From: Pseudomonas deceptionensis
GTDB lineage: Bacteria; Pseudomonadota; Gammaproteobacteria; Pseudomonadales; Pseudomonadaceae
Assembly: GCF_900106095.1 (NCBI RefSeq)
Contig: NZ_FNUD01000002.1
Location: 4,423,501 to 4,487,500 of the forward strand
DNA length: 64,000 bases
Direction of reading: 5' to 3'
Shown one piece after another: positions 37,204 to 45,915 of the stretch (position 1 is the stretch's first letter; the number at the start of each line of letters is the position of its first letter). A program made the position numbers and the translations under genes. A model generated the notes under the pieces. The model did not search any database and was not told where the DNA came from. It saw only the letters and a program-made list of their open reading frames with translations.

Positions 37204-37671
37204 ATGCAGATTAAATTAAGCGCTATCGACCGCAAGATTCTTCGCCTGTTGCAACACAATGCCGACCTGTCTGCCGCCGAGGTGGCGGAACATGTGGAGT
37301 TGTCGCAATCCCCCTGTTGGCGGCGCATCCATCGCCTGCAAGAGGAAGGCCTGATCGAACGCAAGGTCGCCCTGCTCAATCCCAAAAAGCTCGGGCTCAA
37401 TGTGGTGGTCTTCGTCAATGTGCGGCTGTCGGGCCACGGGCGACGTCATTTGACGGAGTTTGAAGAGGCCATCACCGATTACCCCGAAGTGATCGAGTGC
37501 TACACGATGGCGGGCGATATGGATTACCTGCTGAAAGTGGTCACCCATGACATCGACAGTTATGAGCGTTTTTTACGCGATCACTTGTTGCAGAAGCCAC
37601 ACGTCCAGGAAGCCCACTCAAATATCGCCATGAGTGAGGTCAAACGCACCACTGAGCTGTTGTTGGACTAG
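37204..37671 (+). CDS. Lrp/AsnC-family regulator
   Basis: 155-residue feast/famine regulator: helix-turn-helix (LSAIDRKILRLLQHNADLSAAEVAEHVELSQSPCWRRIHRL) and a RAM effector domain (VVVFVNVRLSGHG, VIECYTMAGDMDYLLKVVTHD). Divergent from leucine dehydrogenase across 182 bases, which suggests it controls that gene in response to branched-chain amino acids. The call to family is firm; the target is inferred from position. Confidence 0.92.
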   Translation: MQIKLSAIDRKILRLLQHNADLSAAEVAEHVELSQSPCWRRIHRLQEEGLIERKVALLNPKKLGLNVVVFVNVRLSGHGRRHLTEFEEAITDYPEVIECYTMAGDMDYLLKVVTHDIDSYERFLRDHLLQKPHVQEAHSNIAMSEVKRTTELLLD

Positions 37672-37743
37672 TTCTGCAGGCCGCGGGATAGAGCACTGGG
37701 CCAGGAAAAGGAAAATAAATTTCCAAAAAGCGCGGGAAAACAC

Positions 37744-37772
37744 TTGCTTTGCAAATGATAATGATTACTATT
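37744..37772 (+). promoter_or_regulatory. prrF promoter with Fur box
   Basis: A -35 TTGCTT and -10 TACTAT are 17 bases apart, and a Fur box (AATGATAATGATTACTATT, 37754-37772) fills the spacer and -10. This is the expected layout for strong Fur repression of an iron-starvation RNA. Confidence 0.85.
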
Positions 37773-37778
37773 GCATGC

Positions 37779-37893
37779 AGCTGGTCGCGAGATCAGTCGA
37801 TAATTCAAGGGACCTTAGGTCGGTCTTTTGAATTAGCTCCTCATCAGGCTAATCACGGTTATTTGACCCGGCTTATGGCCGGGTCTTTTTTTT
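37779..37893 (+). ncRNA. prrF: PrrF iron-responsive small RNA
   Basis: About 115 nt from the predicted start to the end of the terminator T-run, the length of PrrF in Pseudomonas. It opens with a hairpin (CTGGTCGCGAGATCAG), has the PrrF-type pairing core TCATCAGGCTAATCACGG, and ends with the terminator GACCCGGC-TTAT-GCCGGGTC plus eight T. Under iron limitation PrrF represses mRNAs of iron-rich enzymes, sparing iron. The identification rests on the core sequence, size and the Fur-box promoter. The 5' end is inferred. Confidence 0.85.
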
Positions 37894-38207
37894 GCGGCCA
37901 GTTATCTGGCTCTGCGTGCTTCAGGCTAATGAAGTCTGGTGTGCGGTCGGTTTTTTTCGGTGACCGCTACGATGCCGACGATGATAGCAAAAGAACATCG
38001 GCAAACGGAAGCCTGAAGTCCTGGACTATGGCCGTAATGGCAATTTAGCACTTGAGAATCACTCGCAAAAACCCTACAATTGCGCGGCGTCAAGGATGAC
38101 GCCCCCCTTCGCTTTTTCCTTCATATTTTTGCTCAAAATTCCGTATTGGCCTATCGCCATAGCGATGTACAGTAACGCCCACAATTATCAGATTTCGGAA
38201 TTTGACG
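37894..38207. other. Intergenic stretch between prrF and the carboxypeptidase gene
   Basis: No gene seen in these 314 bases. A hairpin GCGGTC/GACCGC near 37943-37970 has a T-rich loop, and an inverted GCTTCAGG-type pair (CTTCAGGCTAATGAAG near 37919, GCCTGAAG near 38010) is present. The last 100 bases are AT-rich and presumably hold the promoter of the following gene. Confidence 0.35.
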
Positions 38208-39359
38208 ATGACCGTGGCGCCCTCCTCACTTCACATCAGCAGCGACTTCGACAGCGGCAATATCCAGGTGCTGGACGCCAGTAACCCGCTGCAGGTTCAA
38301 CTGGCAATCAAGCCGGACACCAAGAGCCCGCATTTTCAGTGGTTCCACTTCAAGGTTGATGGCCTGACGCCGGGGCATACCCACCATTTCCAGCTGAGCA
38401 ACGCCAGCCAGTCTTCCTACAACAAAGCCTGGGATGGCTATCAGGCGGTAGCGTCTTACGATCAGGAAAACTGGTTCCGGGTACCGAGTGATTTCGACGG
38501 CTCCTCACTGAACATTCACCTTGATGCCGAACAGCCCCAGGCCTGGTTTGCCTACTTCGAGCCCTACAGCCGTGAGCGCCATGATCAGTTGATCAAGAAC
38601 GCCCTGCAGTGGTCAGGTTGCGAGCTGCTGGCCACGGGCAAAAGTGCCGAAGGCCGCGACATTCAATTGTTGCGCAAAGGCAATGGCGCCAGCCACAAGC
38701 GCAAGATCTGGATCATCGCCCAGCAGCACCCCGGCGAACACATGGCCGAATGGTTTATGGAAGGGATCTTCGAGCGCCTCGAACAAGGCAGCGACCCGCA
38801 AATGCGCAAGCTGCTGGACTTCGCCGACCTGTACCTGATCCCCAACATGAACCCCGATGGCGCCTTTCACGGGCACTTGCGCACCAATGCCAACGGTCAG
38901 GATCTGAACCGGGCCTGGCAAAACACCAGCCCGCAGGTCAGCCCCGAAGTGTTCTTCGCCCTGGAGCAGATGAGCCAGTACGGCGTCGACCTGTTTCTGG
39001 ACATTCACGGCGACGAAGAAATCCCCTACGTGTTCACCGCAGGCTGCGAAGGCAACCCGGGCTACACCCCGCGTCTGGCCACCCTTGAGGAGCGCTTTCG
39101 CACCCACCTCAGCGGCCTGACCAAGGACTTCCAGACCGAGCACGGCTATACCCGCGACGAACCCGGGCAAGCCAATATGACCCTGGCCTGCAACAGCGTC
39201 GGCCAGCGCTTTGACTGCCTGTCACTGACCCTTGAAATGCCGTTCAAGGACAACAACGATGCGCCAGCCCCCCTCACAGGCTGGGATGGCAAGCGCTCCA
39301 AACAACTGGCCAAGGATGTGCTGACCACCCTCTCGGCCATGGTCAGAGAACTGCGCTAA
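38208..39359 (+). CDS. M14-family zinc carboxypeptidase (cytosolic CCP-like)
   Basis: 383-residue metallocarboxypeptidase. An N-terminal beta domain (1-130; FHFKVDGLTPGHTHHFQLSN, YNKAWDGYQAVASYDQENWFRVP) typical of the AGTPBP1/Nna1-like group precedes the peptidase domain. The zinc ligands are the HPGEH motif (His and Glu) and the later His in FLDIHGDEE. NMNPDGAFHGHLRTNANGQDLNR supplies Asn-Arg substrate binding, and the catalytic Glu is in LTLEMPFKDN. No signal peptide, so cytoplasmic. Related bacterial enzymes may act on peptides or polyglutamate tails; substrate unknown. ATG 38208 chosen over an upstream TTG. Confidence 0.9.
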   Translation: MTVAPSSLHISSDFDSGNIQVLDASNPLQVQLAIKPDTKSPHFQWFHFKVDGLTPGHTHHFQLSNASQSSYNKAWDGYQAVASYDQENWFRVPSDFDGSSLNIHLDAEQPQAWFAYFEPYSRERHDQLIKNALQWSGCELLATGKSAEGRDIQLLRKGNGASHKRKIWIIAQQHPGEHMAEWFMEGIFERLEQGSDPQMRKLLDFADLYLIPNMNPDGAFHGHLRTNANGQDLNRAWQNTSPQVSPEVFFALEQMSQYGVDLFLDIHGDEEIPYVFTAGCEGNPGYTPRLATLEERFRTHLSGLTKDFQTEHGYTRDEPGQANMTLACNSVGQRFDCLSLTLEMPFKDNNDAPAPLTGWDGKRSKQLAKDVLTTLSAMVRELR

Positions 39360-40318
39360 AAACCCACGTCCAGCACCACGCTGTCGGTATAGGTTCCGGC
39401 TGGCGGCGTGGTCTGGTCGGTATAGATTTTGGCGTTGTAGTTGAAAATCTGACTGCCACTGCTCGGTATGTGACCCAGGCCATTACCGGGGTTGACCTCA
39501 GCAGTCGAACTGGCCCGGCGGGCAGTGCCTACGCTTCCCCAGCGGGTGGTTCCGGCGCTTTTGAAAATATCGTAGGCCAGGTAGTTGCTACCCGAGATCA
39601 TCTGACGCCGCCCCCCGGTACTGACCGGATGCAGGCCGTCACTGAAACCCACTGTATAGGCACTGCCTTTGGTACAGGCAACGCTGACGGTCTGACTGAC
39701 CGGGGTAAATGCGCTGACCACTGGTGCGCTGCCCAGGCTGATATTGGCGGCGGTGATGGTGCAGTCGTTGGCCACAGTCACGCTCACCGTCAGATGGCTG
39801 ATCTTGGCAACTCCCGAATCCGAGCCAAGGCAAACGTTCCCGATCCCCAACCCGGTACAGTAATACCAGTCCCATTGAACGTTCAGGGTTTCGGTATACA
39901 CGCCTGCGGCCACGTTGTTGGTGACGGTGGTGAAGTACAAGGGGATGCTGCTGGGGGCCTGAGTACCCAGAAGCCCGTTGCTGGCAAAGTCAAACGCAGT
40001 GCCACGGGTGATGGGGTGAGTGCCATTGCTGCCTGCACTGATGTTGTAGGCAATCACATCCCCGGTAGGCCCGAGCATGCCGGTTTGGGCGGATGTGATC
40101 TTGGCCTTGAAGTACGCGGTACCCAACAGTGAAATCCCGCCTGGGGTGCAGGTCAGGCCCGAATTTGTTGAGGACGTGTTCTGGGCAGCGCTGTACACGA
40201 GGCTGGAGCTGATCGAGCCAAAACTGGCGGGGCTGGCTGTAGCCGCAGCCGTACAGCCAGCCTCGGCCTCAAATGCCGCCAGACAGCACACCAGCAACAC
40301 CCCGGCTGACCACTTCAC
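39356..40318 (-). CDS. Two-domain SCPU pilus tip adhesin (CsuE/CupE6-like)
   Basis: 320-residue exported protein with signal peptide (VKWSAGVLLVCCLAAFEAEA) and two spore-coat-protein-U domains in tandem, the architecture of archaic-pilus tip adhesins. The second domain ends with the donor-strand-type pattern TYTDSVVLDVGF. GTG start overlaps the usher stop by 4 bases (GTGA). Cys occur in pairs, consistent with disulfides in each domain. Last gene of the pilus operon; its stop overlaps that of the carboxypeptidase gene on the other strand. Confidence 0.85.
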   Translation of the reverse strand: MKWSAGVLLVCCLAAFEAEAGCTAAATASPASFGSISSSLVYSAAQNTSSTNSGLTCTPGGISLLGTAYFKAKITSAQTGMLGPTGDVIAYNISAGSNGTHPITRGTAFDFASNGLLGTQAPSSIPLYFTTVTNNVAAGVYTETLNVQWDWYYCTGLGIGNVCLGSDSGVAKISHLTVSVTVANDCTITAANISLGSAPVVSAFTPVSQTVSVACTKGSAYTVGFSDGLHPVSTGGRRQMISGSNYLAYDIFKSAGTTRWGSVGTARRASSTAEVNPGNGLGHIPSSGSQIFNYNAKIYTDQTTPPAGTYTDSVVLDVGF

Positions 40319-42657
40319 TGGCACACCACCGGATCGACCAGGGGCACCTGATCCGTCTCGGGCGGCAATCCAAACTTCGCTTTGCACTGCTGGCCATCGG
40401 GCATGATCACCTGCAGCGAGTTCTGTTCGGCCAGGTTTTCCAGGTACACCAACCCGTCCCAACCCACGACAGAACGCGCACCGTTCTGCTCATTCAACAC
40501 CGCGCTGCCCAATGCAAGATCCTGCTGCCTGGCGTCGACCAGGTGCACGCTGGCAGCCGCCACCCGGCTTAATTGGAACTCCAGCAGATAACCGCTACCC
40601 CGGCGTACAGCCACTCGTTGCTCCACATTGGGGCTGAGGATATTGGCTGCCAGGTTCAGCGGGTCGATCTCGTATTTGCCGCGATAGTAAGCGCTGCTCC
40701 AGGGCACCAGCAGGTGACCGTTCTTGTCGGTATTGCCGATCCACTGGTTCTCGTAGCGCACGCCCACATCGGGAAAACCCGAGGTGCTGACGACCACAAA
40801 AGCATCGTCGATGCGGTTGGCGGCGAATGTTTGCCCGTCCATCCACACCAGTGAACCGCTGGCGTCTGCCCAGCGTGTCTGCTGCTGCGAGGTGCCATAC
40901 ACACCGGCCTGCAACTGTACCGATTGCAGGCGCCAGGTCAGGTCGGCCTGCCGGTAGTCCGGCGGATCGCCAGTGGCATAACCCAGGTTGAAACCAACAC
41001 CGCCCTGGGTCGGCACACTGCGACTGTAATTGACCCGCTGCTGGGTGACCCCCGAGCTGCTGCGCTCGGTACCAAAGCTGAAGTTGCCGCGCACATCAAA
41101 CGGCACCACGATCTGCGCCTGCATCGCCCAGTTGCTGTCCCCCAGTTCACGGTTGGCCGAGACATACAGGCTGCTGTTGAACCACAGCGGTTTGCTCCAG
41201 CTCAGGTTGAGCAAGCGGGTGCGTGTCGCATCGGCAGCCACCACGTCGAAATACCCGGCCCCCATGCTGCCGAAGCGGTCCAGATCCAGGGCCAGGGTCA
41301 CTTGCTCGCTGCGCCGGCTGAGGCTGATGTAGTCGGTATCGATGACCGTCAGGTCGGCGTAGTCGTCAAACCGTTGCAAGCGTTGATAGGCAAGGCTCAG
41401 GCCTGGCGTGCTGTACTGGTAGCCCAGGCTCACCTGACGGCCGCCGCGGCCATCGAACTGGCTTTGGCTTACTGCGCTGTTGAGCACCCCGAAATTGCCC
41501 AGCTTGAGGTTGCCCCCTACCCCGCCCAACGTCAGTGAATCAGAGGCTTCAAGATGGCTTTCAAGGGTCAGGTTGTTGGTCAGGCCATAGCGCAGGCTGC
41601 CCGAAGATACGCCGGGGCCGTAGGCAAAATCGTCGATCCCGTAACCGCGCCGCACACTGCCCGCCGACACGGAAAAATCACTCAGACCTTGTTGCAACAG
41701 GCTGCTGGTCACATAAAACGGCACGCTGGTGGACACTTGCCGACCCAGCGCATCGGTGGTCACCACCACAGCTTCACCGGCGCCATTGATGTAAGGCACA
41801 TTGGTCAGGGTATAGGGCCCCGGCTGCAGGTTTTCGCTGGAGGACTTGTAGCCGTTGATAAACAGATCCACTGAGGACGGAACTGCCGCCTCCCCGGAAA
41901 ACTGCGGCAACGGGTAAGTGACAAGGTCAGGACGCACACCAAAGTCCCGTGATACCTGCACACCGCCCATGCGTATGGCGCTGGTCCAGGGCAAGGCCAC
42001 GGTGATCAGGTCACCCGCCTCGTAGGTGAGCATGCGTTCATCGTCGGAGAAACGCCAGGTGGTGTCATAGCGCAGGTAGCCGTTGTTCATCTGGTTTTCG
42101 CCGGCGGCGACGATGCTGCGCCGGTATTGCCCGGTATTTGACAGCGTGCCCCAACTGTCGAAAAGCCGCACTTCATTCCAGGCGGCCAGGTAGGAGCCTG
42201 CGTCATCGGTGTCGTTGAGGTACAGGTCGTAGTTGAACAAGACCCCGAAGCTGCTCATGGCGTCGGTGCGCGGGTAAGCCGAGCGCCTGCCCAGCACTTG
42301 CTCGGGCAACCAGTCGGGCGGCACATCCAGCAACAAGCGCTGGGCCTGAATGTCGTACTCGCTGTGCAAGCCCGGCACGCTATCCAGGCCTACCTCCTCA
42401 GGTGGCGTGACGGGCAGGTGAATTCCGGCTTCCTGCAGCACGTTCGCTTGCAGATACAATTGGCCAGCACGTTGCTGAACGTGCACCAGTCGCCCCGTGT
42501 TCATTTGATTAATCACCAGTTCCAGGTACAGCTGGGCATCGGCAACGGCCTCCAGGCTGGCAGGCGGTGGCGGCAGCTCTCCAGCTTCGATCAACGGCCC
42601 CCAAAGCACACTGCACACGCCGAGGAAGGCCAACATTTGTGCCTTGCTCACTTCCAT
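40315..42657 (-). CDS. Outer-membrane usher of archaic chaperone-usher pilus (CsuD/CupE5-like)
   Basis: About 780-residue FimD-type usher. After a signal sequence come the N-terminal domain, a beta-barrel with repeated aromatic strands (YRRSIVAAGENQMNNGYLRYDTTW, GGVQVSRDFGVRPDLVTYPLP), the plug region (SVDLFINGYKSSSENLQPGPYTLTNVPYINGAGEAVVVTTDALGR) and C-terminal domains ending in Cys. The start at 42657 leaves 122 bases after the chaperone gene; an in-frame upstream ATG at 42729 exists but gives a poor signal peptide. Confidence 0.9.
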   Translation of the reverse strand: MEVSKAQMLAFLGVCSVLWGPLIEAGELPPPPASLEAVADAQLYLELVINQMNTGRLVHVQQRAGQLYLQANVLQEAGIHLPVTPPEEVGLDSVPGLHSEYDIQAQRLLLDVPPDWLPEQVLGRRSAYPRTDAMSSFGVLFNYDLYLNDTDDAGSYLAAWNEVRLFDSWGTLSNTGQYRRSIVAAGENQMNNGYLRYDTTWRFSDDERMLTYEAGDLITVALPWTSAIRMGGVQVSRDFGVRPDLVTYPLPQFSGEAAVPSSVDLFINGYKSSSENLQPGPYTLTNVPYINGAGEAVVVTTDALGRQVSTSVPFYVTSSLLQQGLSDFSVSAGSVRRGYGIDDFAYGPGVSSGSLRYGLTNNLTLESHLEASDSLTLGGVGGNLKLGNFGVLNSAVSQSQFDGRGGRQVSLGYQYSTPGLSLAYQRLQRFDDYADLTVIDTDYISLSRRSEQVTLALDLDRFGSMGAGYFDVVAADATRTRLLNLSWSKPLWFNSSLYVSANRELGDSNWAMQAQIVVPFDVRGNFSFGTERSSSGVTQQRVNYSRSVPTQGGVGFNLGYATGDPPDYRQADLTWRLQSVQLQAGVYGTSQQQTRWADASGSLVWMDGQTFAANRIDDAFVVVSTSGFPDVGVRYENQWIGNTDKNGHLLVPWSSAYYRGKYEIDPLNLAANILSPNVEQRVAVRRGSGYLLEFQLSRVAAASVHLVDARQQDLALGSAVLNEQNGARSVVGWDGLVYLENLAEQNSLQVIMPDGQQCKAKFGLPPETDQVPLVDPVVCQ

Positions 42658-42779
42658 GCCCTGACCTTCTGTGACCGCTCCCTGGTACCGCTCCCCGGCG
42701 CCTTTGCCCTGCGTGCCAAACGGGCACATGCCAAGAGAACTAATCGAAGATCACTTGCGATGTGTGACTCCTGCCAGGG

Positions 42780-43559
42780 TTACTGGGCTAATGGCACCGT
42801 CTGCAGCTGCGTCTGCCCATTGACCCGGACTTGCAGCGCATCCCCCTGAGCTACCGGCGCCGGCCAGCGCATCGTTGCCCCCGGCAACACATAGCCGAGC
42901 AACCCTTCCACTACCGGCTTGGACTGAGTACCCGACTTGAGCGAGGCCTCAGTCAATCGCGCATGCACCGCGCCGCGATTGACCACCTCGACATAGGGCT
43001 TGCCATCGACCTTGAGGGTGCGCCCGCTCAACTGCGGCAAACCTGCACCCGTCGGGTCACGCGGGCGGCTTGCATCCGGTTTGCTCCACAGTCCCGCGCC
43101 ATAGGCGAACAGCGGCACCGAATAACGCATCTGCAAGCGAATCGCGGCCGCCGTCTTGTTGCTGCCAGGCTCCGCAGGGGGCAGCGGTAAAGGAATCTCA
43201 TCAATGATGATGCGGTATGCATGCTCCTCGCCAGCCGGGAAGGCCTTGGCGCGGGTCAGGCGGATCAGCTGCTTTTGACCGGGCTGGATGGTGGCCACAG
43301 GGGGGCTGCCGACCACGTCACGCTGGTTCTCGTACTTGTCGTCAAACCCCTCCTGGTTCCAGGCAAATACCCGTACCTGCAAGTTCGCGGGCGTGTCACC
43401 GCGGTTTTCCAGCCACAGGGCGCTGGCCTGCTGGTCGGCCTCCAGTACCGGATCAATGGGCCAGATCAGAATCGAACTGGCTGCCTGCGCCGACGGGGCT
43501 ACGCCCACTGCCAGCAAGCAAAAAGCCAGGCCCTGAACTGGCCGTAAGAATGAATGCAT
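42780..43559 (-). CDS. Periplasmic pilus chaperone (CsuC/CupE4-like)
   Basis: 259-residue PapD-like chaperone with a signal peptide. The immunoglobulin-like N-terminal domain has SSILIWPIDPVLEADQQASALWLENRG and the family Arg/Lys pair region QKQLIRLTRAKAF; EEHAYRIIIDEIPLPL is the typical chaperone segment. Archaic-type inserts (PPAEPGSNKTAAAIRLQMRYSVPLFAYG) are visible. ATG 43559 has AGGAG upstream; the longer frame begins at TTG. It folds and delivers the SCPU subunits encoded upstream. Confidence 0.9.
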   Translation of the reverse strand: MHSFLRPVQGLAFCLLAVGVAPSAQAASSILIWPIDPVLEADQQASALWLENRGDTPANLQVRVFAWNQEGFDDKYENQRDVVGSPPVATIQPGQKQLIRLTRAKAFPAGEEHAYRIIIDEIPLPLPPAEPGSNKTAAAIRLQMRYSVPLFAYGAGLWSKPDASRPRDPTGAGLPQLSGRTLKVDGKPYVEVVNRGAVHARLTEASLKSGTQSKPVVEGLLGYVLPGATMRWPAPVAQGDALQVRVNGQTQLQTVPLAQ

Positions 43560-43583
43560 AAACAAGCTCCTGATCCCTGGACA

Positions 43584-44078
43584 TCAATAAGATAATTGCA
43601 CTTGCAACGTATCGCTGTAGGTGCCCGCCGGCTGGTTGCCCGGCAATAGCACATAGCCAAAGATCGGCAGGCTGATGGCGTTGGCGTTGGTGTAAGGCAC
43701 GTTGACCGACTGCGCGATACCCAGGCTTTGGCTGTGGGCTGCATCCTGAAACAGCTGGTAAGCAATCTGCGCAGTGCCGCTGCCCACTTTCAAATGACGC
43801 CCGCTGGCGTTGTACAAACCGCCATCGACCACCATGCTCACGCTCACCCCCGGCGTGCATTGCAGCGTCACGCCACCTGCCAGTGCCACACTCACCGCGG
43901 TGGTCGTTAATGCCGAATAAGTCCCGAAACTCAGGGTGCCATACAGCCCCCCCGTACTGGTGACAACGCAACCCGCCACGATGCTGGCGCTGACCTGCAC
44001 CGCTGCTGTCGTAGCGGCATGCGCAACCCCGCTGCCTGAAAAAAGCAGCGCCAGCAAGAGAACGCGCGACCACGCCAC
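43584..44078 (-). CDS. SCPU-domain pilus subunit (fourth of operon)
   Basis: 164-residue secreted pilin-like protein: signal peptide VLLLALLFSGSGVAHA, then a single spore-coat U domain starting SIVAGCVVTSTGGLYGTLSFGTYSAL and ending PAGTYSDTLQVQLSY. GTG start 5 bases after the previous stop, so probably translated by coupling. Confidence 0.85.
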   Translation of the reverse strand: MAWSRVLLLALLFSGSGVAHAATTAAVQVSASIVAGCVVTSTGGLYGTLSFGTYSALTTTAVSVALAGGVTLQCTPGVSVSMVVDGGLYNASGRHLKVGSGTAQIAYQLFQDAAHSQSLGIAQSVNVPYTNANAISLPIFGYVLLPGNQPAGTYSDTLQVQLSY

Positions 44079-44083
44079 ACGGA

Positions 44084-44617
44084 TTAAAAGGTCAGCACAA
44101 CAGTAATGGTGTCGCTATAGGTCCCGGCCGGCAGCCCGACTTTGCCGGTAGCCTTGCCGTAGATATTGACCGTTTGTTCGACACCCGTGCTCTGTGGCAG
44201 CGTAACGTTGCCGCCGATAGCTATCGGGGTGGTGCGGCCCACATCACTGTAGAGGTCATACCCCACGTAATTACTGCCACTGGCCAAGGCCCGCGTGCCT
44301 TGGGCGGGCGCCAGTCCATCATGGTTACCGGCACCGAGGGTAATCGCGGGGGTGGTTCCGGCCGAACACAGGACCTTCATGGCCCCGGTGCCGCTCAGCA
44401 CTTGGCCGTTCACGGTGCCAAACATCGTCGTCTCGGTACCGAAGTCCAGGGCTCCGAAGACCGCCCCCTCAGCTCCTGTCACTCCGTTGATCAGGCAACT
44501 GCTCGTCAACACCAACGAGGCGTTGACGGTGCCGCCCACGGTAGTGACCGCCTGCACCTGACCGGCCAACATCAAGCCCAACAATGAGAAACCCAGCGTT
44601 GATTTAAGTACGCGCAT
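44084..44617 (-). CDS. SCPU-domain pilus subunit (third of operon)
   Basis: 177-residue subunit with signal peptide ending VQA, and a spore-coat U domain with SSCLINGVTGAEGAVFGALDFGTE and PAGTYSDTITVVLTF. Among the four subunits it has the most pilin-like, low-complexity Gly/Thr/Ala composition. ATG 44617 has GGGGTG upstream; a GTG at 44629 is less likely. Confidence 0.85.
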   Translation of the reverse strand: MRVLKSTLGFSLLGLMLAGQVQAVTTVGGTVNASLVLTSSCLINGVTGAEGAVFGALDFGTETTMFGTVNGQVLSGTGAMKVLCSAGTTPAITLGAGNHDGLAPAQGTRALASGSNYVGYDLYSDVGRTTPIAIGGNVTLPQSTGVEQTVNIYGKATGKVGLPAGTYSDTITVVLTF

Positions 44618-44635
44618 CTTGCACCCCACTCATGT

Positions 44636-45175
44636 TTACCAATCCAGCGTGACCCGTAGCGTGTCGCGGTAGATACCCGCCGGAAGCGCTTCGGGATTCG
44701 CCATCACCATGCCATACACCGGGATCGGTACCTGGCCACCACTTGCCACCACAAAATTGTGTTGTTGCCCGATGCTGTAGCTGTTGCTGCCAGCGGCATC
44801 GAGATACAAACGGTAAGGGATCATTTTCCGGCCATTACTTAACTGACGGGTCGTGCCATTGCCGTGATTGCCACCATCTATGGAGACTGAAAAACCCCGC
44901 ACTGCAGGGTTACAGATCACCTTCAAATTGCTTTCGTTGCCCTCAAGCAACGCCTCGACCGGGGTATCCCAGGTCGGGCCCCGTGAGCCAAAGCTGAGCG
45001 TCCCAAGGTGGTCGAGGCGGTTTTCATCGGCCGCACCAGCCCCGCTGCTCACCTGGCAGCTGGCCATAATCACCAGTCGCGCCTGAATCTGCCCGTTAAG
45101 CATGGCCGCCTGTGCACCCGTGACCCACAGCGCACTGGCTGCAAGCAAGACTGACAATTGAACAGGGGCGGCCAT
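44636..45175 (-). CDS. SCPU-domain pilus subunit (second of operon)
   Basis: 179-residue subunit: signal peptide with LSVLLAASALWVTGAQA, then QIQARLVIMASCQVSSGAGAADENRLDHLGTLSFGS and C-terminal PAGIYRDTLRVTLDW. Contains GFSVSIDGGNHGNGTTRQLSNG, the SCPU loop also seen in its neighbours. AGGAG lies 7 nt before the ATG. Confidence 0.85.
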   Translation of the reverse strand: MAAPVQLSVLLAASALWVTGAQAAMLNGQIQARLVIMASCQVSSGAGAADENRLDHLGTLSFGSRGPTWDTPVEALLEGNESNLKVICNPAVRGFSVSIDGGNHGNGTTRQLSNGRKMIPYRLYLDAAGSNSYSIGQQHNFVVASGGQVPIPVYGMVMANPEALPAGIYRDTLRVTLDW

Positions 45176-45191
45176 ATCCGTACTCCTGGCA

Positions 45192-45716
45192 CTACCACGT
45201 GAGGGTGACCTTCAACAGGTCGGCATACAGCCCGACAGGGGGAATCTGCTGCAAAGGCTCGATGCGGCCATACAACGGCAACTCAACAGAACCGCTGTCA
45301 GGCACCGTTCCACTGACCGGCACATTGACCTGCAACGGTATTTGGCGGCCCGGGTCGCGGAACAGTCGATAAGGAATGGGCGGGCTACCCGGCCCCAGGG
45401 CCAAATAGCGGACATCGGCGGTGCCACCATGCTGGCCGCCGTCGATCTGAATTTGATAGGTGGTATCCGGGTTGCATTCAAGGCGGGGTAAACGAGTGTT
45501 TATCAGCGCTGCGTTCAAGGGTGACGAGGGGCCGTCGAGCCGTGCGGCACGACCGAAATCAAGCATGCCCAGGTAATCAACGCCCGCGTTACGGGTGACG
45601 CCCACCAGCTGGCAGCCCCGCTCGACGATGACTCGTACCTGAACGTCGTACTGCGCCGACCAGACACATGTACTGAACAAGGAGCCAATGATGACTATCC
45701 CTAGACGATGCTCCAC
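45192..45716 (-). CDS. SCPU-domain pilus subunit (first of operon)
   Basis: 174-residue subunit with a short signal sequence (RLGIVIIGSLFSTCVWSA), two Cys near residues 35 and 80, IDGGQHGGTADVRYL and the terminal PVGLYADLLKVTLTW. It begins at GTG and opens the seven-gene operon. In Acinetobacter the first csu gene encodes the main subunit, but this sequence looks more like a minor one. Confidence 0.82.
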   Translation of the reverse strand: MEHRLGIVIIGSLFSTCVWSAQYDVQVRVIVERGCQLVGVTRNAGVDYLGMLDFGRAARLDGPSSPLNAALINTRLPRLECNPDTTYQIQIDGGQHGGTADVRYLALGPGSPPIPYRLFRDPGRQIPLQVNVPVSGTVPDSGSVELPLYGRIEPLQQIPPVGLYADLLKVTLTW

Positions 45717-45915
45717 GACTCTTCCCTGCTTGCTTTTATAGGATGAAGGCTAGCATTGAAGGAAAATACGTCCACTTATGTGCGAAATTAAACATAGATG
45801 TGCCGCTCATCACTTTTAACCTGCTGACCCCAGCGTGCAAAGACTCGGTCCCACGCTGATTAATCGTTATCATGCGCGGCACTTTTGCCCCAACCACGAG
45901 TACCCGACCCTGCTT
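45717..45915. promoter_or_regulatory. Divergent promoter region, pilus operon / LRR-kinase
   Basis: 199 bases, AT-richer in the first half, between divergent operons. Promoters for both must lie here; no clear -35/-10 pair or operator was picked out with confidence. Confidence 0.35.
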
